DNA from: CAZTVF01 sp964616985
Lineage (GTDB): Bacteria > Planctomycetota > Phycisphaerae > SM23-33
Assembly (NCBI GenBank): GCA_964616985.1
Contig: CAZTVF010000012.1
Coordinates: 1 to 64,000 of the forward strand
Reading direction: 5' to 3'
Length of the DNA stretch: 64,000 nucleotides
The notes beneath the pieces are model-generated. The model saw only the letters and a list, made by a program, of their open reading frames with translations. It was not told where the DNA came from and did not search any database. Shown piece after piece: positions 46,609 to 54,461 of the stretch. Every line of letters begins with the position of its first letter. Position 1 is the stretch's first letter. The position numbers and the translations under genes were made by a program.

Positions 46609-46650
46609 GGGTGCCATGCTTTTAGGCCCGAAGGGCCAAAAGCATGTCTA
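46609..46650 (+). repeat. Hairpin repeat (GGGTGCCATGCTTTT family), copy 1
   Basis: 42-bp element starting GGGTGCCATGCTTTTAGGCC and ending AAAAGCATGTCTA, a hairpin. An inverted copy lies at 48029-48070. Confidence 0.75.
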
Positions 46651-47877
46651 TGGGCTGCGTTCTGTAACCCCTACGCTGCTCCCGAAGTAATCCCGAATGA
46701 GCTGCTGGTACTGCGGCGGAATGTCCCCGCGGCGGGCGGCGGAAGCGGCGCGGGCACGGGCGGCCGACCAGGCGTCCTCGAACGTCGTCATGGCCGGAGC
46801 GGTCATCGCCGGCGACGAGGCCGCCGCCTTGACCATCGCGGCATAGGCGGGGTCATAGACACGGACGGCGCCTTCGCCGCCGCGGGCGGCGATGCTGCGA
46901 TTGGCGTCACCGGCAATCGGCGGCGGCGTGGCAACGGGGGCGGCACCCTTGGGCCTGATGCCCGCGGCCGCCAGCACTGATGCGGGCAGCGAGTCGAGCG
47001 GCTGGTAGCCCATGGCGCGAAGCTTCGCGAGCACTTTCTGCAATTCCTGCGCGTCCTGCACCTCCACGACCGCGGCCGCCCGCGCGAGCTCGGCCGCGAC
47101 ATTGGCGTCCTTCGCCGCCGCAAGCGCCGCCTGGCGAAACGCCTCGGTCAGTTGCGCCCGCTGCTGGGCCGACATCGTGGGCACGGCCTCGACGAGTTGT
47201 GAAACACGGGCATCCTCCTGCGACAGGCCCACGACGGGCACGAGCGTCAGCAGCACTGCCAGCACCAAGACCAGCGCGGCCGCTGCGTGCCATGCGCCGG
47301 CGTCCTCGCGGGCCGATTGCTGTTGCGGCGTCAGTGCAGCCAGCGCCTCCAGCGCCTGGGCGTACACGGCCTGGGCGGTGGGAGTCACATCCTCGCGGCC
47401 GGCAAGCTCCGCCGCCGTTACCAGGCGTTCGCGAAGGCCGGCCTTGCGGTCCAGACACGCTGCGGCCTGGGCGACGGTCACGCCCGCGGCGGCGCGGGCG
47501 GCGGCGGCGACGGCGGCTGTGATCAGCGGCAGCAGCAGCGGCGCCCATCGCGGCAGCAGGAGCAGCGCGTCCGGCCTCGAATAGAGGTACACGCATGTGA
47601 TGAAGATGACCGCCAGCGCCGCGGCCCCCGGTCCGGTGCGCGCCAGCAGCGGCTCTCGCAGCCGCCGCCACGGCAGCATTGCCGCCAGGGCAAGGGCCGG
47701 CAGGGCGGCGATCACGCCGGCAATCATCGGGTAGCGAAACGCCCACGCGGCGGCGAAGGTGAGGACGGCTGCTACGGCGGCGCCGCAGGCGCCCGCCCGC
47801 ACCGCGCGCTGGGCGCACCGCGTCAGGAGCATCCTGACGGCGTGACGGCGGAGGATGGACAGGACCTGGCGGTGCAT
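46648..47877 (-). CDS. Membrane protein, function unknown
   Basis: 409 aa. Hydrophobic segments are clustered in residues 25-130 and 195-215. The C-terminal part (residues 380-400) has RRGDIPPQYQQLIRDYF, which occurs in planctomycete proteins encoded near BatA-like genes; no such gene is here. DRKAGLRERLVTAAEL in the middle recalls the same group. The start has TATAAA 6 nt upstream (leaderless-like). Confidence 0.7.
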   Translation of the reverse strand: MHRQVLSILRRHAVRMLLTRCAQRAVRAGACGAAVAAVLTFAAAWAFRYPMIAGVIAALPALALAAMLPWRRLREPLLARTGPGAAALAVIFITCVYLYSRPDALLLLPRWAPLLLPLITAAVAAAARAAAGVTVAQAAACLDRKAGLRERLVTAAELAGREDVTPTAQAVYAQALEALAALTPQQQSAREDAGAWHAAAALVLVLAVLLTLVPVVGLSQEDARVSQLVEAVPTMSAQQRAQLTEAFRQAALAAAKDANVAAELARAAAVVEVQDAQELQKVLAKLRAMGYQPLDSLPASVLAAAGIRPKGAAPVATPPPIAGDANRSIAARGGEGAVRVYDPAYAAMVKAAASSPAMTAPAMTTFEDAWSAARARAASAARRGDIPPQYQQLIRDYFGSSVGVTERSP

Positions 47878-48028
47878 GACCTATTTATACCAGATGGGGC
47901 GAGGTCAGACCAACAGCGGCAGCGGCCTGCAAGGACCAAGCCCCCGCGTGACGGAGGAACTCTCCGCGGTGTCGTTCTGGCTGTCGTCGAATTGGATGCC
48001 CTGGTTGATGGATCCTTATGCTTTCCTG

Positions 48029-48070
48029 TAGACATGCTTTTGCCCCTTCGGGGCGCAAAGCATGGCACCC
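48029..48070 (-). repeat. Hairpin repeat (GGGTGCCATGCTTTT family), copy 2
   Basis: Reverse-complement copy of 46609-46650, reading GGGTGCCATGCTTTGCGCCC on the minus strand. The two copies flank the membrane-protein gene. Confidence 0.75.
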
Positions 48071-48083
48071 GATGCGCGAGCGT

Positions 48084-49232
48084 CTATGACTCCAGGGCGG
48101 CGAGTTGCTCGATGGCGTAGCGGTCGGTCATGCCCGCGATGTAGTCGCAGACGACGCGGTGGAGGCCCTCGGCGTCGATGCGCTGGGAGTAGCGGGGCGG
48201 CAGCAGGCGGGGCTGGGCGACGAAGGCGTGGAAGAGGTCGCGCACGACGCGGCGGGCGTTGCGGTCCTTGTCGGCGGCCTTGGGGTCGAGGTAGACGTTG
48301 TGCAGAAGGAAGTCCTGCACGGCCGCCACGCGCCCGGCCAGCGGGGGCGAGAAGCTCGCGCAGCGGCCGGCGCGGCGGGCATCGTCGGGGGTGGCGATCT
48401 TCATCGTCGCGATGTTGGCCGCGGTGGTCGCGATCAGGTCGTCGGTCATGGCGGACAGCACAGCCTTGCACGCGCGGATGCGTTTGTGGATGGGCCGGGC
48501 GTCGGGCGCGTCCGCCTGGGCCACCGCGAACGCCTGCTGCCAGAGCTCGAACGGCTCCAACTGCTCGCCGGTGATCCACCCCGCCGCCAGCGCGTCCTCC
48601 AGGTCGGCCGAGGTGTAGGCGATTTCGTCGGCGAGGTCCACCAGCTGTCCCTCCAGCGGCGGCTGGAGCGTGCGGTCGAATTCCTCGCCCAGCGGCGTGT
48701 CGTAGCGGCTGCGGTGCAGGGCGATGCACTCGCGGACGACGTGCGTGAGGTTGAGCCCGCGAAAGTGCGGGTAGGGGTGCTCGAGGTAATCGACCACCCG
48801 CAGCGACTGGCGGTTGTGCTCGAAGTGGCCATGCCCGGCCATCAGTTCGTCCAGCACCGCCTCGCCGCCGTGGCCGAAGGGCGGATGTCCCAGGTCGTGG
48901 GCGAGGGCGACGGTCTCGATGAGGTCCTCGTTGAGCTGCAGCGCGCGGCCCAGCGTGCGGCCGATCTGGGCGACCTCCAGCGTGTGCGTCAATCGCGTGC
49001 GGAAGTGGTCGTGCTCGTGGGGCACGAAGACCTGCGTCTTGAAGTCCAGGCGGCGGAAGGCCGCGCAGTGCACGACGCGGTCGCGGTCGCGCTGAAAACA
49101 CGTGCGGTACGCGTGGGCGGGCTCGTCGTGGCGGCGGCCGCCGGCGTCGCGCTCGCGCACCGCGCAAGGCCGCAGCCAGGCGTCATGGTGCGCTTCGAAG
49201 ATCTCGCGGGGCGTGGTCGCGGGGGGCGTCAT
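48084..49232 (-). CDS. dGTPase-like HD-domain phosphohydrolase
   Basis: 382 aa. The HD motif is in FRTRLTHTLEV and LAHDLGHPPFGHGGE (His-Asp metal pair), and the YTSADLEDAL region and C-terminal helices fit deoxyguanosinetriphosphate triphosphohydrolase-like proteins. These cleave dNTPs to nucleoside and triphosphate and influence dNTP pools. Start at 49232 overlaps the HIT gene stop by ATGA. Whether dGTP is the substrate is not certain. Confidence 0.92.
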   Translation of the reverse strand: MTPPATTPREIFEAHHDAWLRPCAVRERDAGGRRHDEPAHAYRTCFQRDRDRVVHCAAFRRLDFKTQVFVPHEHDHFRTRLTHTLEVAQIGRTLGRALQLNEDLIETVALAHDLGHPPFGHGGEAVLDELMAGHGHFEHNRQSLRVVDYLEHPYPHFRGLNLTHVVRECIALHRSRYDTPLGEEFDRTLQPPLEGQLVDLADEIAYTSADLEDALAAGWITGEQLEPFELWQQAFAVAQADAPDARPIHKRIRACKAVLSAMTDDLIATTAANIATMKIATPDDARRAGRCASFSPPLAGRVAAVQDFLLHNVYLDPKAADKDRNARRVVRDLFHAFVAQPRLLPPRYSQRIDAEGLHRVVCDYIAGMTDRYAIEQLAALES

Positions 49233-49774
49233 GACTTCTTCACGCGCGGCAGGTGGTGCTCGGCCGAGGTCTTCTGCAGCGCCGCGTAGAGCGACTCGAG
49301 CGATTGCGGGATGACCCGCACGTCGCCGAAGACGGCCATGAAGTTGGTGTCGCCGTTCCATCGCGGCACGATGTGCAGGTGCAGGTGGCCGGGCAGGCCC
49401 GCGCCGGCGCAGCGGCCGATGTTGATGCCGACGTTGAAGCCCTGCGCGTGGACGGTGTGCTCCAGGGCCTGCTGCAGGTCGCGGAGCATGCCCATCATCT
49501 CGAGCATCGTCGCGTCGTCCAGGTCACCCAGGCCCGCGACGTGGTCCAACGGGGCAACCATGCTGTGCCCGCCGGTGTACGGGAAGCGGTTGAGGACGGC
49601 GAAGCAGCGGCGGCCTCGCCATAGTACTAGGTTCGCGGCGTCCTTGGCGGGCTCGTCGCGGTAGCGGCACAGGAAGCAGCCGCCGTCGTCGTCGGACAGG
49701 CCGTTGATGTACTCCATCCGCCACGGGGCCCAGATGTTGCTGTTGCGTTCGGTGCTGGCGTCGTTGTCGCTCAT
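49229..49774 (-). CDS. HIT-family nucleotide hydrolase/transferase
   Basis: 181 aa. GLPGHLHLHIVPRW holds the histidine triad HxHxH; CFLCRY near residue 32 is a zinc-binding site as in AP4A-phosphorylase-type HIT proteins. Probably acts on dinucleoside polyphosphates or AMP-conjugates. Start at 49774 is supported by TTGTCT, 17 bp, TATCAT, then 7 nt to ATG. Coupled to the dGTPase gene by ATGA. Confidence 0.9.
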   Translation of the reverse strand: MSDNDASTERNSNIWAPWRMEYINGLSDDDGGCFLCRYRDEPAKDAANLVLWRGRRCFAVLNRFPYTGGHSMVAPLDHVAGLGDLDDATMLEMMGMLRDLQQALEHTVHAQGFNVGINIGRCAGAGLPGHLHLHIVPRWNGDTNFMAVFGDVRVIPQSLESLYAALQKTSAEHHLPRVKKS

Positions 49775-49781
49775 GAAGCGA

Positions 49782-49810
49782 ATGATACCCATCGCATCGC
49801 GGCAAGACAA
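49782..49810 (-). promoter_or_regulatory. Candidate HIT-gene promoter
   Basis: On the minus strand TTGTCT (49810-49805), a 17-bp spacer and TATCAT (49787-49782), 7 nt before the ATG at 49774. Leaderless arrangement. Confidence 0.4.
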
Positions 49811-49869
49811 TCGCGCCCGCCGCTGTCGGCCTCGCGACGCGGGCGGTAAGATCATGGCCGAGGTGAACG

Positions 49870-50697
49870 ATGCAATTCTCCATCACGACCGACTTGACCG
49901 GTTCGAAGGAAGACGTCGCTGCCATCTTCCCGGCCTTCGGCGCCGCGGGCTTCACCGCGGTGCACTGGTGCCAGGGCTGGAACGACGTGCCCGTCTTCTA
50001 TGACGCCGCCTTCGCCCAGCGGGTGAAGGGGCTCGCCGCCGCCTCGGGCCTTCGCGTGGCCGACATCCACGGCTACAGCGGCCCGCCGGCGGGCACGACC
50101 TACACGGACGAACTCTTCCTCGCCGCCAACATCAACCGCGCGGAATTCGCCGCGCGGGTCGGCGCCGACGTCCTCGTCCTGCACCTGCCGCTGCGACCGT
50201 ACGAGCACGAATCGCAGGCGGTGGCGCATTCGGTTGACGTGGCCGGCCGGCTGATCGCCGCCTGCCGCCCGTATGGCGTGAAGCTGGCGGTGGAGAACTG
50301 CAGCCACACCGTGTCGTACCTCGACGCGGTGCTGGCGGCCCTGCCGCCGGAGGATGTGGGCTTCTGCTACGACAGCGGTCACGCGCTGCTGAACCGCCAT
50401 GCCGAGATCGTCGCCCGGTACGCCGATCGCCTGCTGGCTACGCACCTACACGACAACGACGGCGTCAGCGATCAGCACCGCCTGCCTGGCGAGGGACGCG
50501 TCGATTGGCCGATGGTGCAGGCGGCGCTGAAGGCGGCCCACTACGAGCGGCCGTGGAACCTCGAGGTCTACAAGCGGCCGGAGATGTCGCTGGAGGATTT
50601 CTGCCGCTGGGCCTACCGCGTGATCGAGTCGGTCCATCGCACCGCCTGCCCGCTGCGCCTCGAGGGCGACAAGCGGGGCGACAGAACGTCATCCTGA
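49870..50697 (+). CDS. Sugar phosphate isomerase/epimerase family protein
   Basis: 275 aa AP-endonuclease-2-like TIM barrel. Metal-ligand regions are VENCSHT, CYDSGHALLNRH, and LHDNDGVSDQHRLPGEGRVDW, matching the family's metal site (E, D, H, H, E). GAGGTGA precedes the start. Function of the substrate class is unknown. It diverges from the HIT gene. Confidence 0.9.
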   Translation: MQFSITTDLTGSKEDVAAIFPAFGAAGFTAVHWCQGWNDVPVFYDAAFAQRVKGLAAASGLRVADIHGYSGPPAGTTYTDELFLAANINRAEFAARVGADVLVLHLPLRPYEHESQAVAHSVDVAGRLIAACRPYGVKLAVENCSHTVSYLDAVLAALPPEDVGFCYDSGHALLNRHAEIVARYADRLLATHLHDNDGVSDQHRLPGEGRVDWPMVQAALKAAHYERPWNLEVYKRPEMSLEDFCRWAYRVIESVHRTACPLRLEGDKRGDRTSS

Positions 50698-50766
50698 TCG
50701 CCGACTCGGCCGATATAATCAAGACTTGTCGACTCCGGTACGATCACTTGCGCATCAGGAACCCTC

Positions 50767-53142
50767 ATGAGAAAACACGGCAAAACCTCTGCCCCGTCGG
50801 ACGCGGCGTTGCCTCTTGCGCCCGCCCGGGCTGACTATCGAACCTGGATCATCGCGGCGGCACTGATTGCGGCCGTGCTGGCGGCCTACGCGCCGTCGCT
50901 CAAAGGCGAGTTCCTCTGGGACGACAACGACTACATCAGTCAGAACGCCGTGCTGCAGAGCCCCAATGCCCTCTCGAGCATCTGGCTGCACCCCAAGGCC
51001 AACCCGCAATACTACCCGATCGTCTTCACGAGCTTCCTGATCGAACACCAGCTTTGGGGCAACTGGACGCTGCCCTACCACCTGGCGAACATCCTGCTGC
51101 ATATCATCAACGCGATGCTGGTGTGGTGGCTGCTGGCGCGGCTGAAGGTGCCGGGGGCCGCCCTGGCCGCGGCGATCTTCGCGCTGCACCCGGTGAACGT
51201 TGAATCGGTGGCGTGGATCTGCGAACGCAAGAACGTGCTGTCGATGCTGTTCTTCCTTCTGTCGGCGGGGGCCTATCTTCGTTTTGCATGGGACGGTCCG
51301 GCCGCCGAGTGGCCGCGGCGAATCTACTACGCCTTGTCGCTGGTGCTGTTCGCGGCGGCGATGCTGAGCAAGACAGCCGTCGTGTTCCTGCCGGCGGCGC
51401 TGGCGCTGCTGCTGTGGTGGAGGAAGGGGCGGCTGGGCGTCGCGGACCTGCTGCCGTTGGTGCCGATGCTGGCGATGGCGGTGGCCGGCGGCATCATGAC
51501 GATGCACGTCGAGGGAAACCTCGACATGCAGGGCACTGCGCCGGCCGAGATCGATTTCCCCGCCAAGGTCGTGATCGCCGGGCAGGCCGTGTGGTTCTAT
51601 CTTGGAAAGTTGCTGTGGCCCCACCCGCTGGTCCCGCTTTACCCGGGCTGGAATGCGTCAAACTTCGCGGCGTGGGACTACCTCGCCCCGGTGGCGGTGG
51701 TGGCGGCGGTGGCGATGCTGTGGGCTTTCCGCCGAAGGCTGGGGCGAGCCCCGCTGACGGCGGCGCTGTTCTTCCTGGCCGCCCTGGCACCGGTGCTGGG
51801 TTTCATCTGGCTGGCGTTCCTGAACCACTCGCGCGTGGCCGATCACTTCCTGTACATCGCCTGCCTGGGCTTGATCGTGCCGGCGGCGGCGGCCGCGGCC
51901 TGGGCGTTCCAGCGGGCGCGGAGACGGCACGTCGCGCTGAAGGTGACCCTGGCGGCGATGCTGCTGACGGCGCTGGGGCTGGTGACGTATCGCCAGGCGG
52001 GCATCTACCAGAGCATCGAGAGCTTCTTCGGCCACACGGTGGCATACAACCCGTACTCGGCCGTGTCGCACGTGAACCTGGGCGTGGCCTTGAGGCAAAG
52101 GGCCCTCTCTTCGGGCGAGGCCAGCAAGCCGGACGCGCGACTGATGGAGCAGGCCTTGCGTGAACTGCAGGAGGCCGTCCGCCTCGATCCGCGCATCGGG
52201 CGGGCCAATCTCTTCATCGGCATCATGTACGACCAGGCCGGGAACAAGCAGGCCGCCAGCGACTACTATCGCAGAGAGCTCGATATGTACCCCAATCGGG
52301 ATGGAGCACTGATCAGCCTCGTGACGCTCCTGCTGGATACGGGCCGGGCGAGCGACGCGTTGCCGCTGATGAGCGGGTACTTCACCCGCACGTCCCGTCC
52401 CGCCGCATGCTTCCGGATGCTGGGGCGGGCCTTGTCCCAGCGCGGCATGCACGAGCTGGCCGTCATGCCCTTCGCCGAAGGCATCAAGTACGAGCGAAAC
52501 TATCTGCCGGGTTATCACGAACTGGCCCAGGTGTTCATGGCCGGGGCGAGAGCGTGGGAAGCGCAGGCGGCTTCGCTCCGCGCCGCCGGCAAGACCGACG
52601 AGGCCGCACTCGCCGCACGCAGGGCCTGGGATCGATTTGATGCGGCGGGCGAAGTCTGCCTCGAGGCCACGCGACTGGAGCCCAACGACGCCTCCGTCTA
52701 CTACTACCTTGGCTACACGCAAAGTCGGTGCGGCCGCTACCCCAACGCCGTCGAAGCATACCGACGATCCGTCGAACTTGCCCGCTCGCCGGAGACCTTG
52801 AACGACCTGGCGTACCTGCTGGCGACGACGCCGGATGCGAATGTCCGCAACGCGGGCGAGGCGCTCAAGCTGGTGAAGTCGGCCATGGGGAATCAGGAGA
52901 ATGCGCTGATGCTGGACACGATGGCCGCGGCGTACGCGGCGGCGGGGCAGTTTGACCAGGCCCGCCAGACTCAGAAGCGGGCGATCGAATTGATCCAGAA
53001 AGGCCCGCAGGAGTCACTGATTCCGACGATGCAGCATCGCCTCAAGAGCTACGAGGCGAACGAGGCAATTGTGGAATCCGCGGTTCTGGTTGTGATTCCC
53101 CAGCCCGCGACCGCCCCTGCGACCGCGCCGGCCGTCCCTTGA
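50767..53142 (+). CDS. TMTC-like membrane protein with TPR repeats
   Basis: 791 aa. About ten membrane helices occupy residues 28-425, with FLWDDNDYI and HPVNVESVAWICERKNVLS typical of TMTC/O-mannosyltransferase-like (DUF1736-type) proteins. The C-terminal part (residues 460-770) consists of TPR-like repeats. Likely a glycosyltransferase-like protein using a lipid-linked sugar. AGGAA precedes the start, and a perfect TATAAT is at 50714-50719. Confidence 0.85.
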   Translation: MRKHGKTSAPSDAALPLAPARADYRTWIIAAALIAAVLAAYAPSLKGEFLWDDNDYISQNAVLQSPNALSSIWLHPKANPQYYPIVFTSFLIEHQLWGNWTLPYHLANILLHIINAMLVWWLLARLKVPGAALAAAIFALHPVNVESVAWICERKNVLSMLFFLLSAGAYLRFAWDGPAAEWPRRIYYALSLVLFAAAMLSKTAVVFLPAALALLLWWRKGRLGVADLLPLVPMLAMAVAGGIMTMHVEGNLDMQGTAPAEIDFPAKVVIAGQAVWFYLGKLLWPHPLVPLYPGWNASNFAAWDYLAPVAVVAAVAMLWAFRRRLGRAPLTAALFFLAALAPVLGFIWLAFLNHSRVADHFLYIACLGLIVPAAAAAAWAFQRARRRHVALKVTLAAMLLTALGLVTYRQAGIYQSIESFFGHTVAYNPYSAVSHVNLGVALRQRALSSGEASKPDARLMEQALRELQEAVRLDPRIGRANLFIGIMYDQAGNKQAASDYYRRELDMYPNRDGALISLVTLLLDTGRASDALPLMSGYFTRTSRPAACFRMLGRALSQRGMHELAVMPFAEGIKYERNYLPGYHELAQVFMAGARAWEAQAASLRAAGKTDEAALAARRAWDRFDAAGEVCLEATRLEPNDASVYYYLGYTQSRCGRYPNAVEAYRRSVELARSPETLNDLAYLLATTPDANVRNAGEALKLVKSAMGNQENALMLDTMAAAYAAAGQFDQARQTQKRAIELIQKGPQESLIPTMQHRLKSYEANEAIVESAVLVVIPQPATAPATAPAVP

Positions 53143-53172
53143 GCGGTTGGCAGTTGTGGTGGGGCCATGCCA

Positions 53173-53225
53173 GGTGCCATGCCGAAGCGTCGCGATGTCC
53201 AGCGACGCGCCGGCATGCCTCGGCC
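53173..53225. repeat. Hairpin repeat (GGTGCCATGCCGAAGCG family), copy 1
   Basis: Arms GCCATGCCGAAGCGTCGC and GCGACGCGCCGGCATGCC form an imperfect hairpin around GATGTCCA. A second copy at 58501-58576 starts with the identical GGTGCCATGCCGAAGCG. Confidence 0.75.
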
Positions 53226-53318
53226 GGCACCCAACAAACGTAATGGCCATTCGTACGATTGCCTCTACTCCTGCGTCCCTACGGGACCCACAAGAAGCAT
53301 CAGCGCGTTCCACTGCAC

Positions 53319-54182
53319 TTACTCCGACACCTCGCGGGCGATCAGGGCGCGGAAGTCGGTCACGAGCCTGCGGGTGACCTCGCCGACCATGCCCGACCCG
53401 ATCGTCTTGTCGTCGATCTTCGTGACGGGGATCACCTCGGCGGCGCTGCCGGTGAGGAAGCACTCGTCGGCGGTATAGAGCTCGCCGGGTCCGAAATCCT
53501 TCTCCACCACCGTCAGGCCGGCCGCGCGGGCCAACTCCATCACCAGTCCGCGCGTGATGCCCACCAGGATGCCCGAGGCCACGGGGCTGGTCACGACCTG
53601 GCCGTTCTTGACGATGAAGATGTTGTCGCCGGTGGCCTCCGAGACGTTGCCGTGCTCGTTGAGCATGATCGCCTCGGACACGCCCGCGTCCACGGCCTCG
53701 ATGCGGGCCAGGATGTTGTTGAGATAGTTAAGGCTCTTGACCTTGGGGCTCACCATTCGCGGTGAGGTGCGGATCGTCTTGGCGATGATCACGCTGATGC
53801 CGCTCTCGTACATTTCGCGCGGGTAAAGCTGGATGTCGTCGTTCATGACGAACACGTTGGGCTGGGGGCACTGGAACGGGTTGAGGCCCAGGTTGCCCTC
53901 GCCGCGAGTGACCACCAGGCGGATGTACGCGTAGCGGCCGCCGTTGGCGGCAACCGTCTCCACCATCGCCTCGTGCAATTCCTGCTTGGTGTAGGGAATG
54001 GCCAGGCGAATCTCGCGGGCCGACTCGTACAGGCGGTCGAGGTGCGATTCGCTGCGGAAGATCCGGCCGTTGTAGACGCGGATGCCCTCGAACACGCCAT
54101 CGCCGTACAGCGTGCCGTGATCGTACACACTCAGCTTTGCCTCGGACCGATCGACCAGTTTTCCGTTCAGCCATATCTTCAT
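53319..54182 (-). CDS. ilvE: Branched-chain amino acid aminotransferase
   Basis: 287 aa fold-type IV PLP aminotransferase. The PLP lysine lies in SPKVKSLNYLNN, with SEATGDNIFIV and the phosphate-binding GITRGLV downstream. It would transfer amino groups for Val/Leu/Ile. D-amino-acid transaminase and 4-amino-4-deoxychorismate lyase are related alternatives; length and EGIRVY/YIRLVV segments fit the BCAT group. AGGAG precedes the start at 54182. Confidence 0.9.
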   Translation of the reverse strand: MKIWLNGKLVDRSEAKLSVYDHGTLYGDGVFEGIRVYNGRIFRSESHLDRLYESAREIRLAIPYTKQELHEAMVETVAANGGRYAYIRLVVTRGEGNLGLNPFQCPQPNVFVMNDDIQLYPREMYESGISVIIAKTIRTSPRMVSPKVKSLNYLNNILARIEAVDAGVSEAIMLNEHGNVSEATGDNIFIVKNGQVVTSPVASGILVGITRGLVMELARAAGLTVVEKDFGPGELYTADECFLTGSAAEVIPVTKIDDKTIGSGMVGEVTRRLVTDFRALIAREVSE

Positions 54183-54366
54183 GACGCGCTCCTGAAAACG
54201 AAAGAGCCATTCTAAGGCCGATCGGCGTTTGTGGCAACGATAGAAGAAAGAACCCAGGGAAGAGGGTGCAGGTCCCAGGGTGTAGGGAACAGGGGAAGAG
54301 CTTCGCGTACCCGGACATCGGGCAATCGCTCGGCTCACGCAAAGCTCCTCCCCCTACGACCTACGA

Positions 54367-54386
54367 CCTGCCTGCCGGCAGGCAGG
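54367..54386. repeat. 20-bp perfect palindrome
   Basis: CCTGCCTGCCGGCAGGCAGG is self-complementary throughout. It lies in the 279-bp gap between ilvE and the GspE-like gene, in a repeat-like context (CTACGACCTACGACC just upstream). Confidence 0.6.
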
Positions 54387-54461
54387 CCTAAGACCTTCTT
54401 CTCGTTGACGCGTGCGGGCGAAGGGGTGATAATCATCCCGTTGCAAGGAAGCGAGGAACAC

